Assembly (NCBI GenBank): GCA_045641625.1
Contig: JAZUHH010000012.1
Coordinates: forward strand, 20,415-84,414
Reading direction: 5' to 3'
Length of the DNA: 64,000 bases
DNA from: UBA1723 sp045641625
Lineage (GTDB): Bacteria; Bacteroidota; Bacteroidia; Bacteroidales; Paludibacteraceae
Under the pieces are notes generated by a model. It saw nothing but the letters and a program-made list of their open reading frames with translations, searched no databases and had not been told where the DNA came from. Shown one piece after another: positions 1 through 8,954 of this stretch (within the stretch, counting starts at the first letter, position 1; each line of letters starts with the position of its first letter). The translations under genes and the position numbers were made by a program.

Positions 1-1101
1 TTCAACTATGGTGCAATGATTGACGGTTTGACAGTAAAAGAGAACAATGGAACATTGACAATCTCTGGAACTCCTAAGAATTCAGGTAAGATCACAGTCA
101 GCAGCAAGGGTGGTGACAAAGTGGTTTCATACGAGATCAGCGTAAATGTTGTAAAGACAGGTGACAAGAAGCGTGTAGCCTACATTACAGACAACACTAA
201 CGCAGACTACAAGAACAACAAAATCATTCCGATGTTGAAGGCTTGCGGAGACCTTTACGTTCGAGAGATTCAGGCAGAGTCCGCAGATGTAAACTTGTCA
301 GCATTCGACTTGATTGTAATTGGCGAGGAAACTCCTTCTACTGCCCCAATCATGGCTAAGATTGAGGGTGTTGCGACTCCAATGTTGTGCATGAAGGTTC
401 ATGGTTACAAGGTTGCTGACGGAGCTTGGGGCTGGGCAACAAAGGGATACGGAGACAACACTGAAGCTACAAGCCTTGTAGTTGGCACTGAGGCTCAGAA
501 GCACCCTATGTTCAAGGACATTGACTTCTCTAAGGGCAATGAGATCCAGATGGTAACAGAGGTTGAGGCAAAGGCCTTGACTTACATGAATCCGGAGTCA
601 TTCACTGATGCAAGCGGCGACATCAAGTCTATCGCATCAGTTAAGGGAGAGGATCAGGTTTGTATTCTGGAGATTCCAGCAGGATCTTCAGTAGCAGGCA
701 CTAAGCTTTCAGAAAAGTACATCCAGATCGGTTTGAACAGCAGCTCTAACGCCAACATCACTAATGACGGTTTGTCTATCGTAAAGAACGCATGCTACTA
801 CTTGTTGGGTATGAATTCGGGAACAATAAGCGGTATCGAGGCTGTAAGCTCAGCTAAGAATGTAAATGTGATTGCTTCTTCTGGAAACTTGACAGTAACA
901 TTCGAAGGTGAGGCAAATGACCTAGTGAACATCTCGGTATTCAATATCTCTGGCAAGATGCTTATGAGTGATGTCATCGAGGCTTACACAGGAAACAACA
1001 GCTACCAGACATCTATCCCAGGTCTTCATTCAGGTGTTTATCTACTAGTGATGAAGGGAAACCGAATGAATCACGTAACTAAGTTCATCGTAATAGATTA
1101 G
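1..1101 (+). CDS. T9SS-sorted secreted protein, 5' truncated by window edge
   Basis: The reading frame is open from base 1, so the true start lies upstream; the first ATG in view (16) is internal. What remains is an Ig-like segment (about residues 1-50), then a domain of about 230 residues beginning RVAYITD and ending NACYYLLGM, then a type A T9SS C-terminal sorting domain of about 80 residues ending in GVYLLVMKGN and a basic/hydrophobic tail. The middle domain recurs in the next gene with shared blocks EETPSTAPI, MNPESFTD and IQIGLNSSS. The alternating beta/alpha pattern suggests a Rossmann- or ThuA-like fold, which is inference. The missing N-terminus probably carries the catalytic domain, perhaps a carbohydrate-active enzyme as in the neighbour. 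The protein should be exported by Sec, then T9SS, to the cell surface. Confidence 0.8.
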   Translation, partial: FNYGAMIDGLTVKENNGTLTISGTPKNSGKITVSSKGGDKVVSYEISVNVVKTGDKKRVAYITDNTNADYKNNKIIPMLKACGDLYVREIQAESADVNLSAFDLIVIGEETPSTAPIMAKIEGVATPMLCMKVHGYKVADGAWGWATKGYGDNTEATSLVVGTEAQKHPMFKDIDFSKGNEIQMVTEVEAKALTYMNPESFTDASGDIKSIASVKGEDQVCILEIPAGSSVAGTKLSEKYIQIGLNSSSNANITNDGLSIVKNACYYLLGMNSGTISGIEAVSSAKNVNVIASSGNLTVTFEGEANDLVNISVFNISGKMLMSDVIEAYTGNNSYQTSIPGLHSGVYLLVMKGNRMNHVTKFIVID

Positions 1102-1132
1102 AACATCATAATATCATAAAATTCCTTTATTG

Positions 1133-1208
1133 AAAAGCACCGTTCCACTAGAATAGGTAAGGTTAGGTTATAGTTCATGTAGTGTGGGGTGGAACGGTGC
1201 TTTTATTA
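1133..1208 (+). terminator. Long inverted repeat after the first gene
   Basis: A perfect 16-bp inverted repeat (1133-1148 with 1189-1204, core GCACCGTTCCAC) flanks a 40-base loop and ends in a T-run. It probably terminates the upstream gene; the loop is long for a simple terminator. Confidence 0.6.
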
Positions 1209-1256
1209 GTTATGGGGATTGAGTAGCGAGTATAAAACTAATCGATTCTAAGTATC

Positions 1257-1306
1257 TCGATATAAACATTAAGACAGACTCGCTCTGCATCGTCGATATA
1301 AACATT
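1257..1306 (+). repeat. 14-bp direct repeat upstream of the tandem esterase gene
   Basis: TCGATATAAACATT occurs at 1257-1270 and 1293-1306, 36 bases apart start to start, just before the ATG at 1328. It could be an operator pair for a dimeric regulator or a relic of local duplication. Nothing else in the sequence decides this. Confidence 0.4.
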
Positions 1307-1327
1307 GTCCAATAAACAGAGACGGTT

Positions 1328-4300
1328 ATGAATATACTGTTTACAAATATAAAGCGTATGCTTGTTGTTATGATGCTGATGATTGGTGTCTCGATAACGG
1401 TAAATGCCCAGTTAAGGGTGTTCACTATCGGAGATTCTACTGTTCAGGACTACAACGACGGCTATGCTCCAAGAAAGGGATGGGGACAGATGCTCCCATT
1501 CTTCTTTGACAAATCTAAGGTCACTGTCATAAACAAGGCTGTGGGCGGCACAAGTTCCAAGAGCTTCTATAACGAGAAGTGGGCTGATGTCAGAAAGCAG
1601 CTGAAGAGCGGTGACTATGTCTTTATCCAGTTCGGAATCAATGACAGAAGCACTCAGGCATATCGCTACGCGCCAAAGGATACATTCAATGCCTATATCA
1701 AGAAATATGTGGCTGACTGCAAGGCTAAGGGCGCTTATCCTGTGCTTGTCTCTACCGTAAGACGTTGTGCGTGGACTAACGGAAAGCCATACGATTCATA
1801 TCACGAGCATCCTCAGTTGATGCGTGATCTTGCATCTTCTCTCAAGCTTCCTTTGGTTGACCTTGACAAGTTCTGCTATGACCTTTTCGTCAAGCAGGGA
1901 CAGCTCTATTCAGAGAGATACCTTACAATGCATCTTGAGGCTGGTGAATATGCCAACTATCCAAAGGGTAACACTGACCAGGTACACTATCAGGAGATAG
2001 GTGCCACAGACAATGCAAGATTTGTTGTTGAGACTATAGAGAAGAGTACCGATGCAAACCTAAAGAAGCTTGTGCCAGGCATTCTTCCTCGTTACAAGGT
2101 GACTTTCAAGATCAACGATGCAACAAAGGCCAAGACTATTTCAAGAAGCGCGGACTTTCCTGCAGGCATCAATGTCACTTTGAAGACCATTCCGCAGAGC
2201 GGAGCCAAGTTCCTTCGTTGGGAGGACGGTTCGGGCAAGAGCATTGCAACAACTTCGCTCAAGGTCCTAAAGATGGGCAGCTCTGACATCACTTACAAGG
2301 CAGTCTATCAGTCGAACATCGTCGAGAAGGAGGAGTTTGACGACAATGCCGACATCGTAATTGACAACGCCAAGAAAGTTCTGATTGCACCAAAGACAAA
2401 CCGCTATGTCTGGTACTTCAACAACGCCAAGATTACTAACGGTTCTGCTCAGGAGGTGGCTGTAACAAACAACGGAACTTATTCCGTAGAGTTGTTCGAC
2501 GCTAACGGCAAACTGCAGAAACGTCTTGATATCTGCGTCTCTATTGGCAAGGACGGTGTAGTCAGAAAGATTTATTTGATCGGAGACTCTACTGTCTGCG
2601 ACTACAAGGATAGCCAGTTCCCTATGACAGGTTGGGGCCAGGTATTGAAGTATTTCTTTAATTCCGACATCCAGATCGTGAACCATGCAATCGGAGGAAG
2701 AAGTTCAAGAAGCTTCCGAGAGCAGGGCAGATGGAAGACAGTGTTGAACGCTCTTAATCCTGGTGACTTCGTGTTCATCCAGTTCGGACACAATGACCGC
2801 GACAATTCTAAGGCAGAGCGCTACACTCCAGTTGACAAGTACAAGCTATACATCGACTCGTTTGTCGTTGAGGCCAGAGAAAAGGGTGCTGTTCCAGTGC
2901 TTGTCTCGCCTATGGTAATGAACGCATGGAAGAACAACGAGATGAGAAACGTCTTTACAGAGAGCGGCGCTGACTACAGAGGTGCTATGGCTGCTGTGGC
3001 AAAGAGCAGAGGATGTGCTTTCGTTGACTTGAACATGAAGTCATACAACTACTTCAAGCAGTTCAATTCTGAATATCTTTCTCGCTATTTCTATAACTTC
3101 TATCCTGCCGGAGAGTACAAGAACTATCCAAGCGGAAGCAGTGACGGAACTCATTTCCAGGAGATGGGTGCAATTGCAATGTGCAGGTTCATCACAGAGG
3201 AGTTGCGTGACATCGAAGACCCATACATCTGTGCGCTCCAGAAGTACATGAAGCCTGTCTATAAGGTTACTGTAAAGGCTAACAAGGACAAAGTGGGAAC
3301 TATTGCACAGTCTAACACATTCCCTGAGGGATGTCCTGTTTCCGTGAAGGTTCTTCCTTCTTCGGGAAACAAGTTCCTTGCTTGGAATCAGGATGGCAGA
3401 GAGGTCGCTAAGACAACTATCTGGCGCTTCACTATGGGTGCCAAGAACACAACTCTGACAGCAATGTTCGAGGGTGGAGCCGAGGTTGAGTCTGTGCTTC
3501 CTTCAACATTCCCTGCCGGCAGAAAGAGAATCGCTTACATCACTGACCCTGCGGGTGCAACATACTCCGACGACATTATCAAGCCGATGTTGAAGAACTG
3601 CGACGACTTGTTCGTATGGGAGATTCCTTCGGTAAACTCTGACGTTAATTTGATTGACTTCGACATGGTTCTTATCAGCGAGGAGACTCCTTCGACAGCG
3701 CCGATAATTGCTGACTTGAAGGGTGTTGACAAGCCTGTCCTTAACCTGAAGGTTCATGCGTACAAGAACGCTGCGGGAGCATGGAACTGGGCAACCAAGG
3801 GATTCGGTGACAACACTACCGAGACATCAATCTATGTTGAGAGCGAGTACCGCAACCATCCGATGTTCAACGATATAACTTTCACAAACGGAGAGATTCA
3901 GATGGTGTCAGAGGTCAACACAAAGGCGCTGACTTTCATGAATCCTGAGTCTTTCACAGACAGAACAGGTCTTATCACAGACATCGCAATGGTTAAGGGC
4001 GAGCAGGAGCAGGTCTGCATCTTCGAGATTGCAGAGGGCGCAACTATCGCAGGAGTGACACTTCCGCACAAGTTCATCCAGATCGGACTTAACAGCAGTT
4101 CGTATGCTAACCTTACTGACGACGCGTTGTCTGTAATACGTAATGCATGCTACTACTTGATGGGAGTGGAGAAGGATTCGCAGACAGGTGTAACAGCACT
4201 TCCTTCCTCTTTGTCGCGTTTCGTAGTGAGTCCGGTTCCCGCACATGACAATCTGAACATTTCGTGCGACATTGACGAGGATGATGCACTTGAAATTTCA

Positions 4301-4462
4301 GTTGTCGATGTTACCGGCAGAACAGTTCGTGTGTCACTCGTGGATGTTTACCGTGGCAGAAACGACATTTCGCTCGACCTTTCCGGTATTCCTTCCGGAG
4401 TATGCTTCCTTAAGATCGAGGGAGCCCATACCAGAGGAATCGCTAAGGTCGTCATAAAATAG
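1328..4462 (+). CDS. Tandem SGNH/CE12-type esterase with T9SS sorting domain
   Basis: The 1044-residue protein has a signal peptide (residues 1-27, ending VNA) and two SGNH hydrolase domains of the rhamnogalacturonan-acetylesterase type. Domain 1 (about 29-245) has GDST with Ser37, GG at 73-74, Asn105 in GIND, and Asp217/His220. Domain 2 (about 415-640) has Ser421, GHND, and Asp606/His609. Both look catalytically complete. Each is followed by a beta-rich InlB-repeat-like segment (FPAGINVTLK; FPEGCPVSVK). An Ig-like stretch lies between domain 1 and domain 2. Then come the same RVAYITD-type domain as in the upstream gene and a type A T9SS sorting domain. Likely role: surface removal of acetyl groups from pectin or xylan. 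Substrate is inferred from family only. Confidence 0.88.
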   Translation: MNILFTNIKRMLVVMMLMIGVSITVNAQLRVFTIGDSTVQDYNDGYAPRKGWGQMLPFFFDKSKVTVINKAVGGTSSKSFYNEKWADVRKQLKSGDYVFIQFGINDRSTQAYRYAPKDTFNAYIKKYVADCKAKGAYPVLVSTVRRCAWTNGKPYDSYHEHPQLMRDLASSLKLPLVDLDKFCYDLFVKQGQLYSERYLTMHLEAGEYANYPKGNTDQVHYQEIGATDNARFVVETIEKSTDANLKKLVPGILPRYKVTFKINDATKAKTISRSADFPAGINVTLKTIPQSGAKFLRWEDGSGKSIATTSLKVLKMGSSDITYKAVYQSNIVEKEEFDDNADIVIDNAKKVLIAPKTNRYVWYFNNAKITNGSAQEVAVTNNGTYSVELFDANGKLQKRLDICVSIGKDGVVRKIYLIGDSTVCDYKDSQFPMTGWGQVLKYFFNSDIQIVNHAIGGRSSRSFREQGRWKTVLNALNPGDFVFIQFGHNDRDNSKAERYTPVDKYKLYIDSFVVEAREKGAVPVLVSPMVMNAWKNNEMRNVFTESGADYRGAMAAVAKSRGCAFVDLNMKSYNYFKQFNSEYLSRYFYNFYPAGEYKNYPSGSSDGTHFQEMGAIAMCRFITEELRDIEDPYICALQKYMKPVYKVTVKANKDKVGTIAQSNTFPEGCPVSVKVLPSSGNKFLAWNQDGREVAKTTIWRFTMGAKNTTLTAMFEGGAEVESVLPSTFPAGRKRIAYITDPAGATYSDDIIKPMLKNCDDLFVWEIPSVNSDVNLIDFDMVLISEETPSTAPIIADLKGVDKPVLNLKVHAYKNAAGAWNWATKGFGDNTTETSIYVESEYRNHPMFNDITFTNGEIQMVSEVNTKALTFMNPESFTDRTGLITDIAMVKGEQEQVCIFEIAEGATIAGVTLPHKFIQIGLNSSSYANLTDDALSVIRNACYYLMGVEKDSQTGVTALPSSLSRFVVSPVPAHDNLNISCDIDEDDALEISVVDVTGRTVRVSLVDVYRGRNDISLDLSGIPSGVCFLKIEGAHTRGIAKVVIK

Positions 4463-4493
4463 CAGTTATACGCTTTACATATCCTGAATCTAT

Positions 4494-4534
4494 GAACCCG
4501 GTTGCAATATTGATTATTGCAGCCGGTTTTGTAG
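4494..4534 (+). terminator. Terminator after the tandem esterase
   Basis: Imperfect hairpin AACCCGGTTGCAATA / TATTGCAGCCGGTTTT followed by T-rich sequence. The remaining gap up to about 4857 is AT-rich and holds no gene I can support. Confidence 0.6.
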
Positions 4535-4857
4535 TTTTGTCCAGATGTCCTGCCCAAGGGATAAAATTCATTTCACAGTTCAATTTATTTTTGTGTTCTC
4601 AATGGTAAAAATGTCTGCAGTGCATCTGTAAAAGATAGAAAAGGCTCCCATTGGTTTCTTTATCCCTTATATGAAAGTCCTTAGAAGTAGTATTTTAACA
4701 CATTCGTTTTTGAAATTTTCAAAAATAGTCAGAATTAGTCTTGGATATGAATGCAAGGATTGTTTTTTCACAACGAAAAAGATCTTTGTTCAATTGTAAG
4801 ATTGATTTCTTCCCTACATCTGAATGTGTAAAAAAATGTTAAAGTTGTTGTATGGAA

Positions 4858-4887
4858 TTGCAGATTGTATTTTTTGTTTTAATTTTG
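4858..4887 (+). promoter_or_regulatory. Bacteroidota promoter for the 4919 gene
   Basis: TTG at 4858-4860 and TAATTTTG at 4880-4887, spacing 19, matching the TTTG/TAnnTTTG consensus of the Bacteroidota primary sigma factor. Confidence 0.6.
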
Positions 4888-4918
4888 CGATGTTAAACAA
4901 TGAAATCAATTTGTGAAT

Positions 4919-6469
4919 ATGAAAAAGCAATTAAGTTTTTTAGTTTCCTTATTTTTTGTTTGTGCTTGTGCCTTTGACATTTCGGCTCAAAAAATTACAA
5001 AAGACATTCTTCTTCGTTCCAAGGAAAAGATTAGTTTTACTAAAACTAAATATGTGGATCTGCCATTGGACTCGCTTCCTGAAAAAGATAGAGAATTTTT
5101 TAAGGACCAGGATTTTTCTGAAGCATCGGAACCAATTAGGGTTTCTGTTCTTAGAGACGAGGAAGTGTTTGACTACGATGAAATCTTGATTAAATTCTCT
5201 CTGTCATGTACTGCTGAGGCTTATAAATACAAAGATATTGCTGATTTGCAGGAAGATATAGCAAAGGAAATGGCGACAGTAGGAAAATATGCGAGTCCAA
5301 AGGAGAAGTTGATCTCAAGTTACCTGGAGAATGGGACGTCGATTGATGGAGTGTTCCGCAAACTTGGCAGTTTGAATGACTATGATGCAATTTGTGTGGA
5401 TGATACTGCTATCCTAAAAAAAGAAGTTGCAAAATACCCTAACAGTAACCGAAGTGCAATAAACAAGAAGTTTGCTCTTTCTGTGAAAAATGGGGTTTTA
5501 TACTTGGATAATGATGCGTCATATATAAACGAAGTTATAGGTATATACGACATAGAGAAGGGAAAGCGAATACTTCCTTCTGATTTGCTGACAAGCGTAA
5601 AGGTTAAGAATCGCTATCATGATGATACGCTTGTGATGACTAAAGTGAAATCAATTAAAAAGGATGAAATCTATTTTAGCTACGAAGGTGGAGACTTTTA
5701 TGTGCACACAATAAGCAAAAAAGATTCATTGTTGACTCCGTATGCAGAGTATTTGATGGCTAAGGATAAGGGTTACACAATCGAAACCGTAGAGCAAAGT
5801 AACGGAGACATTGTGCAGAAATTCGATTTCTATAGGATTGATGACAGTTATGACTCTAAAGAATTAATGCTGCCGTATAAGCTGAACGGAACTTCAGAGA
5901 CAGAAAAGATCAGAAATATAATGTTGGAAGTGATGTTCGGTAAAAGTGACGGTGATATCGAAAATTTAGTGCTCGAGGGAGTCAAGTCCTGGGGAAGAAG
6001 AACAGAAATGCTTTTCCGTAGTGGAGATGGAATAGTATCCTTTGGCTTTGAAAACAAGTCGGTGAATAACAACAAAAGCAACACGTTCATCGTTTTCAAT
6101 AAAGAGACAGGAGAGGCAATAAAGGCCGAAGACCTGATAAAAGATAAGAAGGGCTTTATGGAGTTCGTGAATTCCCATAAGTATTATATGGAGGGATTCT
6201 TGTTCGGCGACTCATTCGAAGGAAAAGAAAAGTATGGAAGCGAGTTTAAGAGCTATCTTAAACATTCCGTTCATTTTGGTGATTTCAAGGGATTGGAAGA
6301 GTTTCCAACATCTTGGTTCTTTGTCTTTAACAAGATGGACGAGGTTATCCCAGTCGAGTTTAACACTAGCAAGAATCGTATTTTCTTGGATTATAGTGAC
6401 ATAAAGAAGTTCATGAACAAGAAGTATGTGAAAGTAATGGACAAGGCTGTAAAGTCCATAAAAAAATAG
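4919..6469 (+). CDS. Secreted protein of unknown function, weakly RsiV/DUF3298-like
   Basis: The 516-residue protein begins with a signal peptide (MKKQLSF to ISA, cut before QKITKD). I chose ATG 4919 over an in-frame GTG at 4913 because the ATG puts Lys-Lys directly before the hydrophobic stretch. The protein is Lys/Asp/Glu-rich with no membrane segment beyond the signal. A pattern such as FNKETGEAIKAEDLI near residue 395, and a later FLDYSDIKKFMN, faintly recall DUF3298/RsiV-type periplasmic domains (FnxxTGk-lxxxdl and IPYselk). A similar block, IYDIEKGKRILPSDLLT, sits near residue 210, so there may be two copies. It is a single-gene unit with its own promoter. Function is not known to me. 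Confidence 0.7.
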   Translation: MKKQLSFLVSLFFVCACAFDISAQKITKDILLRSKEKISFTKTKYVDLPLDSLPEKDREFFKDQDFSEASEPIRVSVLRDEEVFDYDEILIKFSLSCTAEAYKYKDIADLQEDIAKEMATVGKYASPKEKLISSYLENGTSIDGVFRKLGSLNDYDAICVDDTAILKKEVAKYPNSNRSAINKKFALSVKNGVLYLDNDASYINEVIGIYDIEKGKRILPSDLLTSVKVKNRYHDDTLVMTKVKSIKKDEIYFSYEGGDFYVHTISKKDSLLTPYAEYLMAKDKGYTIETVEQSNGDIVQKFDFYRIDDSYDSKELMLPYKLNGTSETEKIRNIMLEVMFGKSDGDIENLVLEGVKSWGRRTEMLFRSGDGIVSFGFENKSVNNNKSNTFIVFNKETGEAIKAEDLIKDKKGFMEFVNSHKYYMEGFLFGDSFEGKEKYGSEFKSYLKHSVHFGDFKGLEEFPTSWFFVFNKMDEVIPVEFNTSKNRIFLDYSDIKKFMNKKYVKVMDKAVKSIKK

Positions 6470-6549
6470 AAATGGCCAGTTGGGTGTATTGATATTTCTG
6501 CATTTGCCGGGAATTATGTGCTATTCCATATAAAAACTTGGAGGAAAAC

Positions 6550-6579
6550 TTGCAGAATAAATAAAAAGTAGTAACTTTG
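6550..6579 (+). promoter_or_regulatory. Promoter of rpsP
   Basis: TTG at 6550-6552, 19-base spacer, TAACTTTG at 6572-6579, with the ATG at 6611. Confidence 0.65.
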
Positions 6580-6610
6580 CGTCCGAATTAAAATTTAAAT
6601 CAAAAAAGAA

Positions 6611-7144
6611 ATGGCAACTAAAATTAGATTGCAGAGACACGGCCGCAAGGGGTACGCGTACTACCACATCGTCGTAGCTGATAGCAGAGCACCACGTGAT
6701 GGTAAGTTTATCGAGAAGCTTGGAACATACAATCCAAACACTAATCCTGCTACAGTTGATTTAAACTTTGAGAAGGCTCTTCAGTGGGTTCTTAACGGAG
6801 CTGAGCCAACTGATACTGCTCGCACAGTCCTTTCTGGCGAGGGTGTTTACCTAAAGAAGCACCTACTTGGTGGTGTTAAGAAGGGTGCATTCTCTGAGGC
6901 TGTAGCTGATCAGAAGTTCGAGGCTTGGAAGAAGGACAAGGACGCTAAGGCAGAGGCAAAGAAGGCTAGCCTAAAGGGTGAGGCTGACTCAGCAAAGAAG
7001 GCTAAGCTTAGCGCTGAGCAGGCATTCAACAAGGCTAAGGCTGAGGCTGTAGCTAAGAAGAAGGCTGAGGCTATCGCAGCAGCAGAGGCAGCTAACGCTC
7101 CAGCAGCAGAGGCAGCAGAGACTGAGGCTCCAGCAGCAGAGTAA
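6611..7144 (+). CDS. rpsP: 30S ribosomal protein S16 with long Lys/Ala/Glu tail
   Basis: S16 of the small ribosomal subunit. The first about 85 residues show the family pattern (MATKIRLQRHGRKGYAYYHI, then ADSRAPRDGKFIEKLGTYNP). The protein is 177 residues against about 80-90 in most bacteria. The extra C-terminal part is low-complexity and built of Lys, Ala and Glu, ending in a run of Ala/Glu/Pro. Extended S16 tails are usual in Bacteroidota, so the length is not a fusion error. It has its own promoter and is followed by a hairpin, so it appears monocistronic. Confidence 0.96.
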   Translation: MATKIRLQRHGRKGYAYYHIVVADSRAPRDGKFIEKLGTYNPNTNPATVDLNFEKALQWVLNGAEPTDTARTVLSGEGVYLKKHLLGGVKKGAFSEAVADQKFEAWKKDKDAKAEAKKASLKGEADSAKKAKLSAEQAFNKAKAEAVAKKKAEAIAAAEAANAPAAEAAETEAPAAE

Positions 7145-7176
7145 TTTCTTGCAGGACATTCATAGTGTCAGATACA

Positions 7177-7214
7177 AGGTGTGTTCCCGATTCTTTCTGG
7201 AATACACCTTTATT
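7177..7214 (+). terminator. Terminator of rpsP
   Basis: AAGGTGTGTTCC (7177-7188) pairs with GGAATACACCTT (7199-7210) with one G-T pair. It lies between rpsP and the next gene and argues against translation starting at the in-frame codon at 7149. Confidence 0.65.
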
Positions 7215-7221
7215 ACGTTTG
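7214..7221 (+). promoter_or_regulatory. Possible -7 element for the M23 peptidase gene
   Basis: TACGTTTG lies directly after the rpsP terminator and 17 bases before ATG 7239. No clear -33 TTTG is seen, so this is tentative. Confidence 0.4.
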
Positions 7222-7238
7222 TATATAATATCTTACCA

Positions 7239-8939
7239 ATGGCTTTTTTTCGTAAACTTTTTTTCTTGTCTTTTACTTCACTAACTGCAGTTCTTTCCCT
7301 GGCGCAGAACTTGAATCCGGTTCCGCCGCTCGAGGTGACAACTCTCTCGGGAAGCTACCTTGAACTTAGAAGGAACCATTTTCATGGCGGTTTGGATTTC
7401 CGTACCGGTGGTCAGGTCAATCTTCCGATCTATGCTGTCGAGGACGGCTACGTTTCGTATGTGTCTGTAGAGTCAAGAAGCTATGGAAAAAGAGTCATGA
7501 TTACTCATCCTGACGGAACTGTTTCCCTGTATGCCCATCTGAACGGCTTTCTAGGCGAGATCGCCAGAAAAGTAAGGCAGACTCAGGAGGAGAAGCAGGA
7601 ATATGAAGTTGAAGTTAACCTGAAACCAGGAGAAATAAAGGTGAAGAAGGGCGAACAGTTCGCTTGGAGCGGAAACACTGGAAGCAGTGCAGGACCTCAT
7701 CTTCACTTTGAGTTGCGTTCCCCTCAAGGACATCTGATAAATCCGTTGAAGTACAACAATGTCTGGAAGATTGAGGATAACCGTGCACCGAGAATCAATG
7801 CGGCAAAGATCTATGCGATAGCAGGCAAGGGTGTAGTCGGCGGCAGAGAAAGCGTGAAGTTCAATACAAAGGTAGTAGGAAGCGAGAAAAGACTGAACGG
7901 TCCCTCTAAAGTCAGAGCTTGGGGAGAGATCGCGTTCGAGGTCAAGGCCTTTGACTTTATGACTGGAACTCCATTCCATCATACACCACGAATTTTGAGA
8001 CTATACTTCGATGGCAAATTAGCTTCAGAAGTGAATATTTCCGATGTGCTGTTTGCCAATACTCGCGCCATAAACAGCTTTATGGACTACGCTCAGCAGG
8101 TAAATACCGGAGAGTTCTTCATGAAGTTCACAAAAGAGAAGAACAATCCGCTTAACATTCAGAAGTCGTTCATCAACAACGGTATCTTGAATGTGAACGA
8201 GGAAAGAGAATACGAGGTAGTTTATGAGGTAGAGGATGACATGGGCTTGAAGGACGTGCTTCGTATGACCATAGTCGGAGAGAAGCACCAGTACACTTCC
8301 TATCCAACCCAGACTGACAAACTGACTGCGGGCATTCCGAATATGTTCGAGAATGACAAGTTGCTTATGCTTTTCCCAGAGGATGCGCTTTATACTGACT
8401 TGTCGGTAGGCTACAAATACGAGCCTAGCACAAAGTATTTCTCAGGAATTCATACTGTAGGAAATGTAGGTATTCCACTTCACTCATTCTGTGACTTGAC
8501 GATAAAGGTGGAGAATGACACTCTGCAGGACAAGAGCAAGTATGTCATTGTCGAGCTTTCAAACGTAGGCACCATTCTTCGTGCAAGTAAGGCGACCTAC
8601 AACAACGGCTATTTGACATGCAGAATGCGTAACTTGGGAAGATATGCTGTCTGGAAGGATACAGAGAAACCTTACATCGGTGTGCGTCAGACCAAGAACA
8701 TTCGCACAACAAACACCTTGGTGCTGACTATGGGAGACGGTTTGAGCGGCATCAAGTCTTATTGCGGAGAGATTGACGGCAAGTGGGTGTTGTTCGAGTA
8801 TGATGCAAAAACTTCATTGCTGTACTGCTTCTTGCCTAACGAAGGCATTACCAAAGACGGAAAGCAGAGGGAGCTGACTTTCACAGTTACCGATATGTGC
8901 GGAAATGTCGCCACTTACAGAAAAACGATTTTCTATTAA
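7239..8939 (+). CDS. M23 family metallopeptidase, secreted
   Basis: A 566-residue periplasmic or surface endopeptidase of the LytM type that should cut peptidoglycan cross-links. Start ATG 7239 gives a clean signal peptide (MAFFRKLFFLSF to LSLAQ). The longer frame from 7149 runs through the rpsP terminator and is rejected. Zinc-site motifs are present: HGGLD (His49, Asp53) and HLHFELR near residue 160. The catalytic domain is therefore at the N-terminal end, followed by about 390 residues of beta-rich sequence of unknown role, ending in a segment with MGDGLSGIKSY. Such long C-terminal parts are common in Bacteroidales M23 proteins. The next gene starts 15 bases downstream, suggesting co-transcription with a peptidase. 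Confidence 0.88.
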   Translation: MAFFRKLFFLSFTSLTAVLSLAQNLNPVPPLEVTTLSGSYLELRRNHFHGGLDFRTGGQVNLPIYAVEDGYVSYVSVESRSYGKRVMITHPDGTVSLYAHLNGFLGEIARKVRQTQEEKQEYEVEVNLKPGEIKVKKGEQFAWSGNTGSSAGPHLHFELRSPQGHLINPLKYNNVWKIEDNRAPRINAAKIYAIAGKGVVGGRESVKFNTKVVGSEKRLNGPSKVRAWGEIAFEVKAFDFMTGTPFHHTPRILRLYFDGKLASEVNISDVLFANTRAINSFMDYAQQVNTGEFFMKFTKEKNNPLNIQKSFINNGILNVNEEREYEVVYEVEDDMGLKDVLRMTIVGEKHQYTSYPTQTDKLTAGIPNMFENDKLLMLFPEDALYTDLSVGYKYEPSTKYFSGIHTVGNVGIPLHSFCDLTIKVENDTLQDKSKYVIVELSNVGTILRASKATYNNGYLTCRMRNLGRYAVWKDTEKPYIGVRQTKNIRTTNTLVLTMGDGLSGIKSYCGEIDGKWVLFEYDAKTSLLYCFLPNEGITKDGKQRELTFTVTDMCGNVATYRKTIFY

Positions 8940-8954
8940 AACTTGTTGCTTGAT

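Noticed and set aside
7149..7238. N-terminal extension of the M23 peptidase
   Set aside because: It would be translated through the rpsP terminator, and ATG 7239 gives a clean signal peptide.
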